Source: Anaeramoeba ignava (Eukaryota; Metamonada; Anaeramoebidae). Taken from it: 64,000 nucleotides of DNA. Position 1 is the first letter of the stretch; each line of letters opens with the position of its first letter. Below, piece after piece: positions 11,301 to 23,400 of the stretch. Made by a program: the position numbers and the translations under genes. Location: assembly GCA_028826165.1 (NCBI GenBank), contig JAPDFW010000100.1, forward strand, positions 124,001 through 188,000, in the 5' to 3' direction. Below the pieces are notes generated by a model, which worked only from the letters and a program-made list of their open reading frames with translations, did no database searches and had not been told where the DNA came from.

Positions 11301-14300
11301 CAAATCATATCCGACATTTTTGAAGAATATTGGGGAATTTATTGTTTGTGTTTGCAACTCGTCTCTTTATAAATCGTTTGTGATGAACGAGGTTTTCACA
11401 ACCAATGATTTGTATTCTAAATCGGAAAGTCAGGATGAAAAGGGAGAATCGTTGAGTTTGATTCAGGATATTATCGACTTCACCGATAATTTTGGATTCA
11501 ATTTGCGGAAATTTAACTTTGGGGATTCTGTTGTTTCTGAGCAAGTCTCATCGTTTCTCTTTAATTTGTTGTTGATTTATATAAGTGAATGGGGATACCA
11601 AAACTTGGATTTGAAGGTTCTGGGATTTTTGCGTGGTTTTTGTGAGCAAAATAACGAGAATATCTTCGTTCTTCTTTCGCACGCAATCAAATGCTTTAGT
11701 TCCTTTTCCAGTAACGAAAGGGAATCGACAGAGGCAAAGGTTTTGAACCAATTTGTGCAAACTTCACTTCGCGAATTTTATCCGAAAATCTCGTCCAAGT
11801 TGGTGGATCAAGAAAACATGCCAATTCTCAGAAATAACGGTGGATTATCCGAAAATATTAATAATTTGGCAATAGATATTTCGAAGATGCTTGAAAACCC
11901 CAAATGGCAATATGCAATCGACAATATATTGAATCCAATGTCAGACCAATTCATGGATAAAATGTTTGAATGGAAACTGAAGTTGATCACGCAACTTATT
12001 GAAAAGGAAAATATTTTGGAGCAAAATGAAATGCAGAGCTATGAAGAAAATGCACATGGAATTTCGAAATTGGAAGCGTTGATGAAAAACTTTGAATTTG
12101 AAATGACTCAATCCGAAAGGAATATTTTGCTGAATCGTGAGAAAATATACCAACAAAGCAAAATGATAGCAAAAAGGAAATGGGACCAAATTATGCAGAA
12201 TTCAATGGAAGAAAGAGAGAAGGAAAAGCATGAGGAAATGCATTGGAAACTTGATCAAACAGAGGATTCATCACGAAGACGAAGGAAATTGAAGATGAAT
12301 AAGAACTTTTTTCCTCACACAAAGGCAACAATATTATCAAGAAAGCTGTGGCAAACACAAGAAGTGGAAGAAGAAGTTTTTCCGCAAGTTCTTGCTTTTG
12401 ATGATTATTTCTCAATTGAGAAAAGCAAGAAATTGGAGAAGGAGTATGAGACTAATTTCAGTGAAAATGACGATAAAATTGGAGAAGAAGATGATGAGGA
12501 AATTGAAACTCGAAATATGAATCAATTATCCTATAATTTACTTGATGAGCAGGATATCAATATTCAAAGTGATCAAAAGGTGTTATTTTCAACCAAATGT
12601 GATTTGATTAAACCTTTGAAAGTTATCTCAGGAATTATTGAAATTACACGAAAAAATTTGACTTTTTATGAAATTATTGAGTTTGAAGATACAATTTTGA
12701 ATGAGGAAAGCAATAACAGCAATAACAACAACAATAACAACAATAATAACAATAATAACAATATAAATATTGAAGAAAATGTCATGAATCAACATGAAAT
12801 TATTGTGGATGGATTTGATGAGAATTTTGATGAGAATTTTGATGATAGTTTTGATCCAAATTTTGTTTCTTTTGTGAATTGCAGAAAATCTCTTGTTTGG
12901 AAATTGGATAGTTTGAAATTAATTTACAAACGCAGATATATTCTTCAACACACTGCACTTGAATTTTTTCTTTTGGATGGAACAAACTTCCTTTTAAATT
13001 TTGAATCCAAAATACGAGAGCAAGTTTTCAATGCGATATTTCGATTGAAACCAATTAATTTGAATTTAAATTTTGATACAACAAATCCCCGAAAATTAGT
13101 CAAAGAATTACAAATTACAGAGAAATGGCAAAGACATCAATTAACAAATTTTGAGTATTTGATGGAATTGAATACTTTAGCTGGAAGAACATATAATGAC
13201 ATTTCTCAATATCCGATATTTCCATGGATTCTTTCAAATTACATTACAAAAACAATTGATTTAAATGATCCACAAAATTATCGAGATTTATCGAAGCCCA
13301 TGGGAGCATTAGATGAAGAAAGGCTTGAGAAATTTAAGATGCGGTTTCGTCAATGTGAAGAATCAGAGACGATACCATTTTTTTATGGGACTCATTATTC
13401 TAGTTCCGGTATAAATATAAATATAAATATTTTAAAATTTATTAAGTATTTTAATATTTTATTTTTCATAAAAAAAGCAATTGTCCTGTTTTATTTAATC
13501 CGTTTGGAGCCTTTTACTACTTTGTCAATTAACCTTCAAGGAGGTACTTTTGATCAAGCTGATAGGCTCTTTGATTCAATCCCAAAAACTTGGGAACGCT
13601 CACTAAAAAGTCCATCAGATGTAAAAGAATTGATTCCAGAATTTTTCTATTTACCAGAATTTCTTGTCAATAAAGATCACCATGATTTTGGATACAAGCA
13701 AATGGAACATGAAAAAATTGACGATTGCGAATTACCAAATTGGGCAAATTCACCAGAACAATTTATTAGAATTCATAACGAAGCATTGGAAAGTGAAATT
13801 GTTTCTCAAAATATTCATAATTGGATCGACTTGATTTTTGGATATAAACAACAGGGAGAAGAAGCGGTTAAAAATTACAACACGTTTTATTATCTCACGT
13901 ATGAAAACTTGATTAGTTTTGAAAAAGTGGAAACATCGCAAGATAAAAAAGCAATTGAGATCCAAATTGAGCATTTTGGACAAACACCTGTTCAATTACT
14001 CAAAAAACCGCATCCCAAACGATTTCCGCGCGAAAAGATCATCAAAACGATGACAAGAACATCGATTTATTGGCGGATGAAGGAATTAAATCAAGTCAAA
14101 ACATTCACAATCAAAATTTGCGATTCACCAATTATTTTCATTCAAGTCAAAAGGGAATCCGGTCTTGTTTCATTTCTCGGGATTCCTGACAAGGTTGTCG
14201 TCATAAATTTGGAGCGCAAACTGGCGACATACACATTTGCAATCGTGAATCAAAAGCAAATGGGGAATGAAAAGGAGGCAGAAGAGGATAAAACAAACAC

Positions 14301-15126
14301 TCCCAATTCTTGCTTCAAATTCCAAAACGAAACACAAATCCGGGAGTCGAATTTGGCTGGGATCTCGTTTTTATTAGATTTGCAGAATTTAAGCAACTGT
14401 TTTTATTCGCCAGAAATGAGCGAAATTTTGTTTAGTTGTGGATATTGGGACAACAGCTTCAAAATCACGAATTTGCAGACTCGTGAATGTTTGCAATCAA
14501 TGATTTGGCACAGGGACATTGTCACCTGTTTGAAATTCGATGGCAACTTTTTAGTAACAGGCTCAAAAGACACAACGCTTGTTGTTTGGGATTGCAATTT
14601 TGTATCCGGAACAAAACCGTTTTTGGATTTTCCCAGAAATATTTTATGTGAGCATCAAGACGAAGTTATGTGTCTTGATATAAGCCAAGATTTGGACATG
14701 ATTGTTTCAGGTTCCTGCGATGGAACATGCATCATTCACACTCTGAGAAAACCCAAATTTGTTCGATATTTGCATAAATTCTCATCAAGTGTCACGATGA
14801 TCCAAATTGCTCTCAATGGGAATATTGTTGTTTACTGCCAACAAGACAACAAGGTTTCTGTTTTTACTATTAACGGCAAGTTTCTTTCACACAAAGTTTT
14901 GGATGAGAAGATTCAATGCTGGTGTTTGACTTCCAATTCTCAGTTTTTGATTTTTGGAACAAATGAAGGAAGAGTTCATTTTTTGTTTCTTGATTCGCTT
15001 TCTGTTTTTACTTCTTTTTCTGTTGGTGAACCAATTAAATCTGTTACTTTGACAAAAGATGAACAATTTTTGTTAATTGGTTCTGAAGAAGGGAATATTC
15101 ATTTTGTTTTATTTTCATTTAGATGA
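5328..15126 (+). CDS. PH-BEACH-WD40 protein of the neurobeachin/LvsA type (3128 aa spliced)
   Basis: Seven exons: 5328-5495, 5568-5784, 5851-6047, 6100-6250, 6328-7406, 7483-13408, 13478-15126. All introns are GT..AG (52-77 nt), and the spliced length is exactly 3129 codons. Residues 1-1070 are helical armadillo-like sequence of unclear homology. A concanavalin-like lectin segment begins near 1080 (EQWPSVHGYSFCTWFRF). The PH-BEACH module starts near 2310 and the BEACH core is at about 2470-2770 (TNFEYLMELNTLAGRTYND, YPIFPWILSNY, LIRLEPFTTLSINLQGG, FDQADRLFDSI). WD40 repeats follow to the C-terminus (VTGSKDTTLVVWD, IVSGSCDGT). A poly-Asn run sits before the PH domain. BEACH proteins are large membrane-traffic scaffolds for vesicle fusion and fission, lysosome size and contractile vacuoles. 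Which subclass (NBEA/LRBA, LYST or LvsA) cannot be settled by eye. The last intron (13409-13477) is 69 nt and stop-free. Confidence 0.93.
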
Positions 15127-15293
15127 TTTCTTCACAATTTTTTGAAGATTTGATCTAATTTTTTTTTTTTAAGATTTGGAATAAAATCGAACGAAAATTT
15201 TGAATATTTTTATTTTAAATATTTATTTTAAATATTTATTTTAAATTTTTATTTTAAAATATTTATTTTAAATTTTTATTTTAAATTTTTATT

Positions 15294-16904
15294 TTAAAGA
15301 TCTAAAATGTATTTTAAAGATTCTTCTAATATTTCTTCTTGTGTAAGTTTTGCATCAATAAAATGTACTTGATAATTTCGACATGTTGAATATTTTGGAG
15401 CTTCAATTTTAACAACTTCATTAAAATATCTTTCTTTCCAATCTTCTGAAGGTTCTTCATTTTCCAAATGATAATAATGTGGTTCATCAAATCTAGCCAT
15501 TCTTCTTTGAAACATTTCATCTGTATCAACTTGAAGATAAATCATTTTATCAAATAATTTAACAATTTCTTCATCTTCGAATAACATATATCCTTCTACT
15601 ATCACAAAATTATCATTATCAAATTCTTTTTCATTTTCATTTTCAAATTCTTTTTCAATTTCTTTTTTTTCAATTTGATTTTGATTTTGATTTTGATTTT
15701 GATTTTGATTTTGATTTTGATTTTGATTTTGATTTTGATTTTGATTTTGATTTTCATTTTCATTTTGATTTTCATTTTCATTTTGAATTTGATTTTGATT
15801 TTGATTTTGATTTTTTGATTTTGATTTTGAATTTGATTTTGATTTTGATTTTGATTTTGATTTTGATTTTGAATTTGATTTTGATTTTGATTTTGATTTT
15901 GATTTTGATTTTCAATTTGAATTTGATTTTGAATTTGATTTTGATTTTGATTTTGATTTTGATTTTGATTTTGATTTTGATTTTGATTTTGATTTTGATT
16001 TTGATTTTGATTTTGATTTTGATTTTGATTTTGATTTTGAATTTGATTTTGATTTTGATTTTGATTTTGAATTTGATTTTGATTTTGATTTTGATTTTGA
16101 TTTTGATTTTGATTTTCAATTTGATTTTGATTTTGATTTTCAATTTGATTTTGATTTTGATTTTGATTTTGATTTGATTTTCATTTTCAATTTGATTTTG
16201 ATTTTGAATTTGATTTTGATTTTGATTTTGATTTTCAATTTGATTTTGATTTTGATTTTGATTTTGATTTTGATTTTGATTTTGATTTTGATTTTGATTT
16301 TGATTTTGATTTTGATTTTGATTTTGATTTTGATTTTGATTTTGATTTTGATTTTGATTTTGAATTTTTGATTTTGATTTTGATTTTGATTTTGATTTTG
16401 ATTTTGATTTTGATTTTGATTTTGATTTTGATTTTGATTTTGATTTTGATTTTGATTTTGATTTTGATTTTGATTTTCGAATTTGATTTTGATTTTGATT
16501 TTGATTTTCAATTTGATTTTGATTTTGATTTTGATTTTGAATTTGATTTTGATTTTGAATTTGATTTTGATTTTGATTTTCAATTTCAATTTGAATTTGA
16601 TTTTGAATTTGATTTGATTTTGATTTTGATTTTCATTTTCATTTTGATTTGATTTATAATATTTCACACGAAGAATTGCATTTTTTAAGGCTTCCCAATC
16701 AATTATTTCTGGTGATTCCCAATTCTTCCATAATCTTGTTGGAGATTTAAAAATAGGAATTGTTTTATTTCTTAAAATAAATTCATCTTGTTCAATAATT
16801 TTATTTTTAAGTTTTAATTTTTTTCTTAATTTATAAGCTAATGTTGATTTTCCTGCACAAGTTGGACCTCCAATAGCAATAATAACTCTATTTTTTGTAA
16901 ACAT
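15294..16904 (-). CDS. Nicotinamide riboside kinase/uridine kinase-like P-loop kinase, split by a hexamer repeat
   Basis: The N-terminal part (16904 to about 16660) has a Walker A motif GGPTCAGKST, then IIEQDEF and PEIIDWEALKNAI. The C-terminal part (about 15640 to 15294) has FVIVEGYMLFEDEEIV, FQRRMARFDEPHYYH and YFNEVVKIEAP. The order and spacing match NRK1-type kinases (nicotinamide riboside to NMN; QDDFF, IIEGFLLF and an RR/P lid motif), which phosphorylate the nucleoside in the cytosol. Between the halves lie about 1 kb of TTTTGA hexamers that read as Gln-Asn, Lys-Ile or Lys-Ser dipeptides depending on frame. The two halves are in the same frame, but that frame meets at least one stop at 16140-16142, so as assembled it is interrupted. 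Repeat-length error, a frame-restoring indel pair or true inactivation are all possible. It is convergent with the BEACH gene, with 167 bp between the 3' ends. Confidence 0.7.
15660..16655. repeat. About 1-kb (TTTTGA)n hexanucleotide tract inside a kinase gene
   Basis: Well over one hundred copies of TTTTGA with interspersed variants (TTTTCA, AATTTGA, TTTGA). On the coding (minus) strand the perfect unit TCAAAA has no stop in any of the three frames, so length changes alter the encoded dipeptide (QN, KI, SK) rather than truncating. Stops arise only at variant units such as AATTGA. The same hexamer appears in short form before the CAAX tails of several Ras-like genes in this window. Confidence 0.92.
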
Positions 16905-17114
16905 ATTTTTTTAATTAAAAAAAAAAAGAAAAAAAATAAATTAAATATATTTCTCCTTTTTTTATTTTAATTTTTTTTTCTCCTTTTTTTTTTATTTTTT
17001 TTTTTATTTTGATCTTTTAAAAAAAAAATTTTTTTTTTTATTTTTATTTTTTTAATTAAATTTTTTTTATTTTATTTTCATTTTTTTCATTTTTTTTTTC
17101 TATTTTTTTTATCA
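16905..17114. other. A/T-rich intergenic spacer
   Basis: Homopolymer-rich spacer between the kinase start (minus strand) and the PLAC8 gene. Near its right end a TTTTCATTTTTTTCATTTTTTTTT element (about 17078-17100) lies just upstream of the proposed first exon of the PLAC8 gene. No open frame of interest is seen. Confidence 0.5.
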
Positions 17115-17886
17115 AGTAATTAAATTAAATTAAATTAAAAATTTTTTTTTTGCTTTTTTTTTATATTTATTTATAACTCACACTTATTCTTACTTTTTCT
17201 TTTTTATTTTCTTTTTTATTTTCTTTTTTTTTTTCTTTTTTTTTTCCTTTTTTTTTCTTTTTCTTTATATTTTAGTGGCACAAGAGTGGAGTTCAAGTCT
17301 TTTTGGATGTTTTGGAGATTTTAATATTTGTAAATAAAAAATAAAAAATGCATAAAATATAAAAAAAAAATATAAAAAAAAAATAATTTTTTTTACCACA
17401 ACAAAAAAAAAACAAAACAAGACATTTATATAAAAATAAAAAATAAAAATAAAAAAAAATAAAACAAAACAAGAATAAGACATTTACAAATAAAAATAAA
17501 TAAATAAAAATAATCCAAAAAACATTTAAATAATTTTGACTCATTTTTTTTAAACGTTATTTTTTTTTATTTATTTTTATTTATTAATTTATTTATTAAT
17601 TTTTTTATTAATTTTAATTTAAAATAAAAAAGGTCTTTGTGGGACATGTTGCCCACCAATTTTAGCAGCACGAAATAAAGCAGGAATTGATGGAAGAGAT
17701 TGCACAATTTGCGATTGCATTTGTTGTCCAAGAGAATTTTACACAAGAGCACAAATTCGTTCACAATACGGACTTGGAGAAGCTGTTATGACTGATTGCT
17801 TAATGTCTTGGTTATGTGGTCCTTGTGTTGCTTGCCAAGATGGAAGAGAAATCCAAATTCGTGGACAAATTTCTGGAAAGAACTAA
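17115..17886 (+). CDS. Small PLAC8-family cysteine-rich protein (about 102 aa), three exons
   Basis: Exons: A at 17115 (end of the 5' leader exon), 17276-17329, 17633-17886. The middle exon reads TG GCA CAA GAG TGG: joining the A left by a GTAATT donor (17116) to the TG after the TTTTAG acceptor (17275) makes the ATG. Total length is exactly 103 codons. Protein: MAQEWSSSLFGCFGDFNICL, then CGTCCPPILAARNKAG, CTICDCICCPREFYTRAQIR, YGLGEAVMTDCLMSWLCGPC and a CQDGREI end. This is the PLAC8/Cys-rich pattern (W..sLFGCF.D...C...CCP, R..IR..YG, DC...C.PC..CQ..RE). Family members are linked to cell-size control, metal tolerance or ion transport. The introns (160 and 303 nt) are unusually long here and T/A-rich. 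The domain call is firm; the spliced ATG is an inference from the reading frame. Confidence 0.8.
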
Positions 17887-18290
17887 GCTTTTTTTTTTTT
17901 CTTAATCTTTACTTTACTTTACTTTACTTTCTTTTCTAATTCATTCTTTCCTTTTTTGCTTGATTCCTTTTTTCCGTTTTTTCTTTTCTTTATTTTTTAC
18001 TTTTTTTTTTGAATTTTTTTTTACTTTACTTTACTTTACTTTTTTTTTTTTTGCTTTTGATTTGATTTGATTTTTTTTTACTTTTCAAATTTGATTCTTC
18101 TATTTCTCACTAAAAAGAATCACAGCAAAATATTTTCTATTTTTCTATTTTTCTATTTTAAATTTCTTATTCATTTTTAATCCCTTTTCTTATTTATTTT
18201 TTTTTTTTTTTTTTTTCAATTAGATCATTTTTAATTTAATAATCAATTTTATAAATTAATTTAAAAATATAATTTAATAATTAATTTTTT
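17887..18290. other. T-rich downstream region of the PLAC8 gene
   Basis: Polypyrimidine-rich sequence with TTTACTTTACTTTAC runs, followed by a T-run near 18200-18217. Probably 3' UTR and spacer. No coding potential or RNA gene recognised. The satellite array begins at its right edge. Confidence 0.4.
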
Positions 18291-21200
18291 ATTAAAATAA
18301 TAATTTAATGTTTTAAATTTAAATATTTTATTTATTAATTATTTAACACATAAATATAAAAAATAAGAATAAATTTAATTTAATATTTAATTTATAAATT
18401 AATTTAAAAATATAATTTAATATTTAATTTTATTATTAAAATAATAATTTATTGTTTTAGATTTAAATATTTTATTTATTAATTATTTAACACAAAAATA
18501 TCAAAAATAAGAATAGATTTTAATTTAATATTTAATTTATAAATTAATTTAAAAATATAATTTAATAATTAATTTTATTATTAAAATAATAATTTAATGT
18601 TTTAAATTTAAATATTTTCTTTATTAAATATTTAACACAAAAATATAAAAATGAAAATAAATTTAATTTAATATTTTAATTAATAAATTAATTTAAAAAT
18701 ATAATTTAATAATTAATTTTATTATTAAAATAATAATTTAATGTTTTTAAATTTAAATATTTTTATTTATTAAATATTTAACATATAAATATAAAAAATG
18801 AGAATAGATTTAATTTAATATTTAATTTATAAATTAATTTAAAAATATAATTTAATATTTAATTTTATTATTAAAATAATAATTTATTGTTTTAGATTTA
18901 AATATTTTCTTTATTAATTATTTAACATAAAAATATAAAAATGGGAATAGATTTAATTTAATATTTAATTAATAAATTAATTTAAAAATATGATTTTAAT
19001 AATTAATTTTATTAAAATAATAATTTATTGTTTTAAATTTAAATATTTTCTTTATTAAATATTTAACATATAAATATAAAAATAAAATAGATTTAATTTA
19101 ATATTTAATTTATAAATTCCAACTTAAAAATATAATTTAATATTTAATTTTATTATTAAAATAATAATTTATTGTTTTAAATTTAAATATTTTCTTTATT
19201 AAATATTTAACATAAATATAAAAATAAGAATAGATTTAATTTAATATTTAATTAATAAATTAATTTAAAAATATAATTTAATATTTAATTTTCATTATTA
19301 AAATAATAATTTAATGTTTTATATTTAAATATTTTCTTTATTAAATATTTAACATATAAAAATATCAAAAATAAGAATAGATTTAATTTAATAATTAATT
19401 AATAAATTAATTTAAAAATATAATTTAATATTTAATTTTATTATTAAAATAATAATTTATTGTTTTAGATTTAAATATTTTCTTTATTAATTATTTAACA
19501 TATAAATATAAAAATAAGAATAGATTTAATTTAATATTTAATTTATAAATTAATTTAAAAATATAATTTAATATTTAATATTATTATTAAAATAATAATT
19601 TATTGTTTTAAATTTAAATATTTTTATTATTTAAATATTTAAAACATATAAATATAAAAATGGGAATAGATTTAATTTAATATTTAATTAATAAATTAAT
19701 TTAAAAATATGATTTAATAATTAATTTTTATTAAAATAATAATTTATTGTTTTAAATTTAAATATTTTATTATTTAAATATTTAACATAAAAATATAAAA
19801 ATAAGAATAGATTTAATTTAATATTTAATTAATAAATTAATTTAAAAATATAATTTAATAATTAATTTTTATTATTAAAATAATAATTTATTGTTTTAAA
19901 TTTAAACATTTTCTTTATTAAATATTTAACATATAAATATAAAAATAAGAATAGATTTGATTTAATAATTAATTTATAAATTAATTTAAAAATATAATTT
20001 AATAATTAATTTTATTATTAAAATAATAATTTATTGTTTTAAATTTTAAACATTTTCTTTATTAAATATTTAACACAAAAATATAAAAATAAGAATAGAT
20101 TTAATTTAATATTTAATTAATAAATTAATTTAAAAATATAATTTAATATTTAATTTTATTATTAAAATAATAATTTATTGTTTTAAATTTAAATATTTTT
20201 TTATTTAAATATTTAACATATAAATATAAAAATAAGAATAGATTTAATTTAATATTTAATTTATAAATTAATTTAAAAATATAATTTAATAATTAATTTT
20301 ATTATTAAAATAATAATTTATTGTTTTAAATTTAAATATTTTCTTTATTAAATATTTAACACAAAAATATAAAAATAAGAATAGATTTAATTTAATATTT
20401 AATTTATAAATTAATTTAAAAATATAATTTAATATTTAATTTTATTATTAAAATAATAATTTATTGTTTTAAATTTAAATATTTTCTTTTTATTAATTAT
20501 TTAACATATAAATATAAAAATAAGAATAGATTTAATTTAATATTTAATTTATAAATTAATTTAAAAATATAATTTAATAATTAATTTTATTATTAAAATA
20601 ATAATTTATTGTTTTAAATTTAAACATTTTCTTTATTAAATATTTAACATATAAATATAAAAATGAAAATAAATTTAATTTAATATTTAATTTATAAATT
20701 AATTTAAAAATATAATTTAATAATTAATTTTATTATTAAAATAATAATTTATTGTTTTAAATTTAAATATTTTATTTATTAAATATTTAACATATAAATA
20801 TAAAAATAAGAATAGATTTAATTTAATATTTAATTTATAAATTAATTTAAAAATATAATTTAATATTTAATTTTATTATTAAAATAATAATTTATTGTTT
20901 TAAATTTAAATATTTTCTTTATTAATTATTTTAACATATAAATATCAAAAAAATAAGAATAGATTTAATTTAATATTTAATTTATAAATTAATTTAAAAA
21001 TATAATTTAATATTTTAATTTTATTATTAAAATAATAATTTAATGTTCTAGATTTTAAATATTTTATTATTTAAATATTTAACATAAAAATATAAAAATA
21101 AGAATAGATTTAATTTAATATTTAATTTTATAAATTAATTTAAAAATATAATTTAATATTTAATTCCATTATTAAAATAATAATTTAATGTTTTAAATTT

Positions 21201-23052
21201 AAATATTTTCTTTATTAAATATTTAACATAAAAATATAAAAATGGGAATAGATTTAATTTAATATTTAATTTATAAATTAATTTAAAAATATAATTTAAT
21301 AATTAATTTTATTATTAAAATAATAATTTATTGTTTTAAATTTAAATATTTTCTTTATTAATTATTTAACATATAAATATAAAAATAAGAATAGATTTAA
21401 TTTAATATTTAATTTATAAATTAATTTAAAAATATAATTTAATATTTAATTTTATTATTAAAATAATAATTTAATGTTTTAGATTTAAATATTTTATTTA
21501 TTAATTATTTAACACATAAATATAAAAATGAAAATAAATTTAATTTAATACAATAAATAATTTAAAAATATAATTTAATAATTTAATTTTATTATTAAAA
21601 TAATAATTTATTGTTTTAAATTTAAATATTTTCTTTTATTAATTATTTAACATATAAATATAAAAATGGGAATAGATTTAATTTAATATTTAATTAATAA
21701 ATTAATTTAAAAATATAATTTAATAATTAATTTTATTATTAAAATAATAATTTATTGTTTTAGATTTAAATATTTTATTTATTAATTATTTAACACATAA
21801 ATATCAAAAATAAGAATAGATTTAATTTAATATTTAATTTATAAATTAATTTAAAAATATATTTTAATATTTAATTTTATTATTAAAATAATAATTTATT
21901 GTTTTAAATTTAAATATTTTCTTTATTAAATATTTAACATATAAATATAAAAATGAGAATAGATTTAATTTAATATTTAATTAATAAATTAATTTAAAAA
22001 TATAATTTATTATTTAATTTTATTATTAAAATAATAATTTAATGTTTTAGATTTAAATATTTTCTTTATTAATTATTTAACACAAAAATATAAAAATAAG
22101 AATAAATTTAATTTAATATTTAATTTATAAATTAATTTAAAAATATAATTTAATAATTAATTTTTATTATTAAAATAATAATTTATTGTTTTAAATTTAA
22201 ACATTTTCTTTATTAAATATTTAACATATAAATATAAAAATGAAAATAGATTTGATTTAATATTTAATTTATAAATTAATTTAAAAATATAATTTAATAT
22301 TTAATTTTATTATTAAAATAATAATTTATTGTTTTAAATTTAAATATTTTCTTTATTAAATATTTAACATAAAAATATAAAAATAAGAATAGATTTGATT
22401 TAATATTTAATTTATAAATTAATTTAAAAATATAATTTAATATTTAATTTTATTATTAAAATAATAATTTATTGTTTTAAATTTAAATATTTTCTTTATT
22501 AAATATTTAACATATAAATATAAAAAATAAGAATAGATTTAATTTAATATTTAATTTATAAATTAATTTAAAAATATAATTTAATATTTAATTTTATTAT
22601 TAAAATAATAATTTATTGTTTTATATTTAAATATTTTCTTTTTATTAAATAAATATAAAAATAAAAATAAGAATAGATTTAATTTAATATTTAATTTATA
22701 AATTAACGAAAAATATAATTTAATATTTAATTTCATTATTAAAATAATAATTTATTGTTTTAGATTTAAATATTTTTATTATTTAATTATTTAACATATA
22801 AATATAAAAAATAAGAATAAGTTTAATTTAATATTTAATTTATAAATCAATTTAAAAATATAATTTAATATTTAATTCCATTATTAAAATATTAATTTAA
22901 TGTTTTAGATTTAAATATTTTCTTTATTAATTATTTAACATAAAAATATAAAAAATAAGAATAGATTTAATTTAATATTTAATTTATAAATTAATTTAAA
23001 AATATAATTTAATATTTAATTTCATTATTAAAATAATAATTTAATGTTTTAA
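18290..23052. repeat. About 144-bp A/T satellite array, about 34 copies
   Basis: A landmark (ATAATTTATTGTTTTA or a close variant) recurs about 34 times between 18310 and 23045, a mean period of 143-144 bp. Each monomer also contains a TTAACATATAAATATAAAAAT block and a GAATAGATTTAATTTAATATTTAAT block. G and C together make up only a few bases per monomer, mostly in fixed places (the G of TTGTTTT, the G and C of the AAC and AAG/GAAT blocks). Monomers differ by small indels and A/T swaps. No frame is open across a monomer and there are no unique spacers, so this is a tandem satellite. The right end stops abruptly in BTB-like coding sequence. Confidence 0.92.
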
Positions 23053-23400
23053 ATGAAAATGAAAAAGAAAAAGATTTTATAATTGAAAGAAAAGAAAAAC
23101 AATATAAATTCCCAAATTAATATTAATAATGAGAAGTGAATTATATCGAGGAATGTTTTTATCTGTAACAAATGATACTTCTAATAAAGTTACAGATTAT
23201 AGTGAATTAAGTAATAAATCATTTCAAATATTTGAATATTGGATTTATTCAAATCGAATCAAAACTGAAATCAAAATTAAAATTAAAATTAAGAATCAAA
23301 ATAGGAATTGATTATTTTCAATTAAATCAAACAAATCCAAAATTTATTTGATTTATTAATTTTAAAATATGTGATCAAAAAAGAATAATTAATTGAAAAA
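23053..23400 (+). pseudogene. Fragment of an RCC1-BTB gene (BTB part only)
   Basis: Starts flush with the last satellite monomer in sequence equal to the ENEKDFIIERKEKQYKFP part of the RCC1-BTB genes. A base is missing just after, so the frame breaks. It reopens as MRSELYRGMFLSVTNDTSNK through SNKSFQIFEYWIYSNRIK, then dissolves into Lys/Ile-rich repeat and a corrupted copy of the gene end (IGIDYFQLNQTNPKF). All RCC1 blades and the BTB N-terminus are missing. It is on the opposite strand from the intact copies at 1204-5243. Clearly non-functional. Confidence 0.85.

Noticed and set aside
15778-16652. Long open frames of (Leu-Ile)n, (Lys-Ile)n and (Phe-Asp)n on both strands
   Set aside because: By-products of the TTTTGA hexamer, which is stop-free in most frames. 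Only the minus-strand frame linking the two kinase halves is relevant.
17265-17764. Minus-strand Phe-rich frames over the PLAC8 locus
   Set aside because: Low-complexity antisense of the PLAC8 introns; the plus strand carries a clear cysteine-rich domain.
18290-23052. Possible mobile element or organellar DNA, given almost pure A/T content
   Set aside because: No open frames, no terminal inverted repeats and no target duplications seen; the regular 144-bp period fits a satellite.
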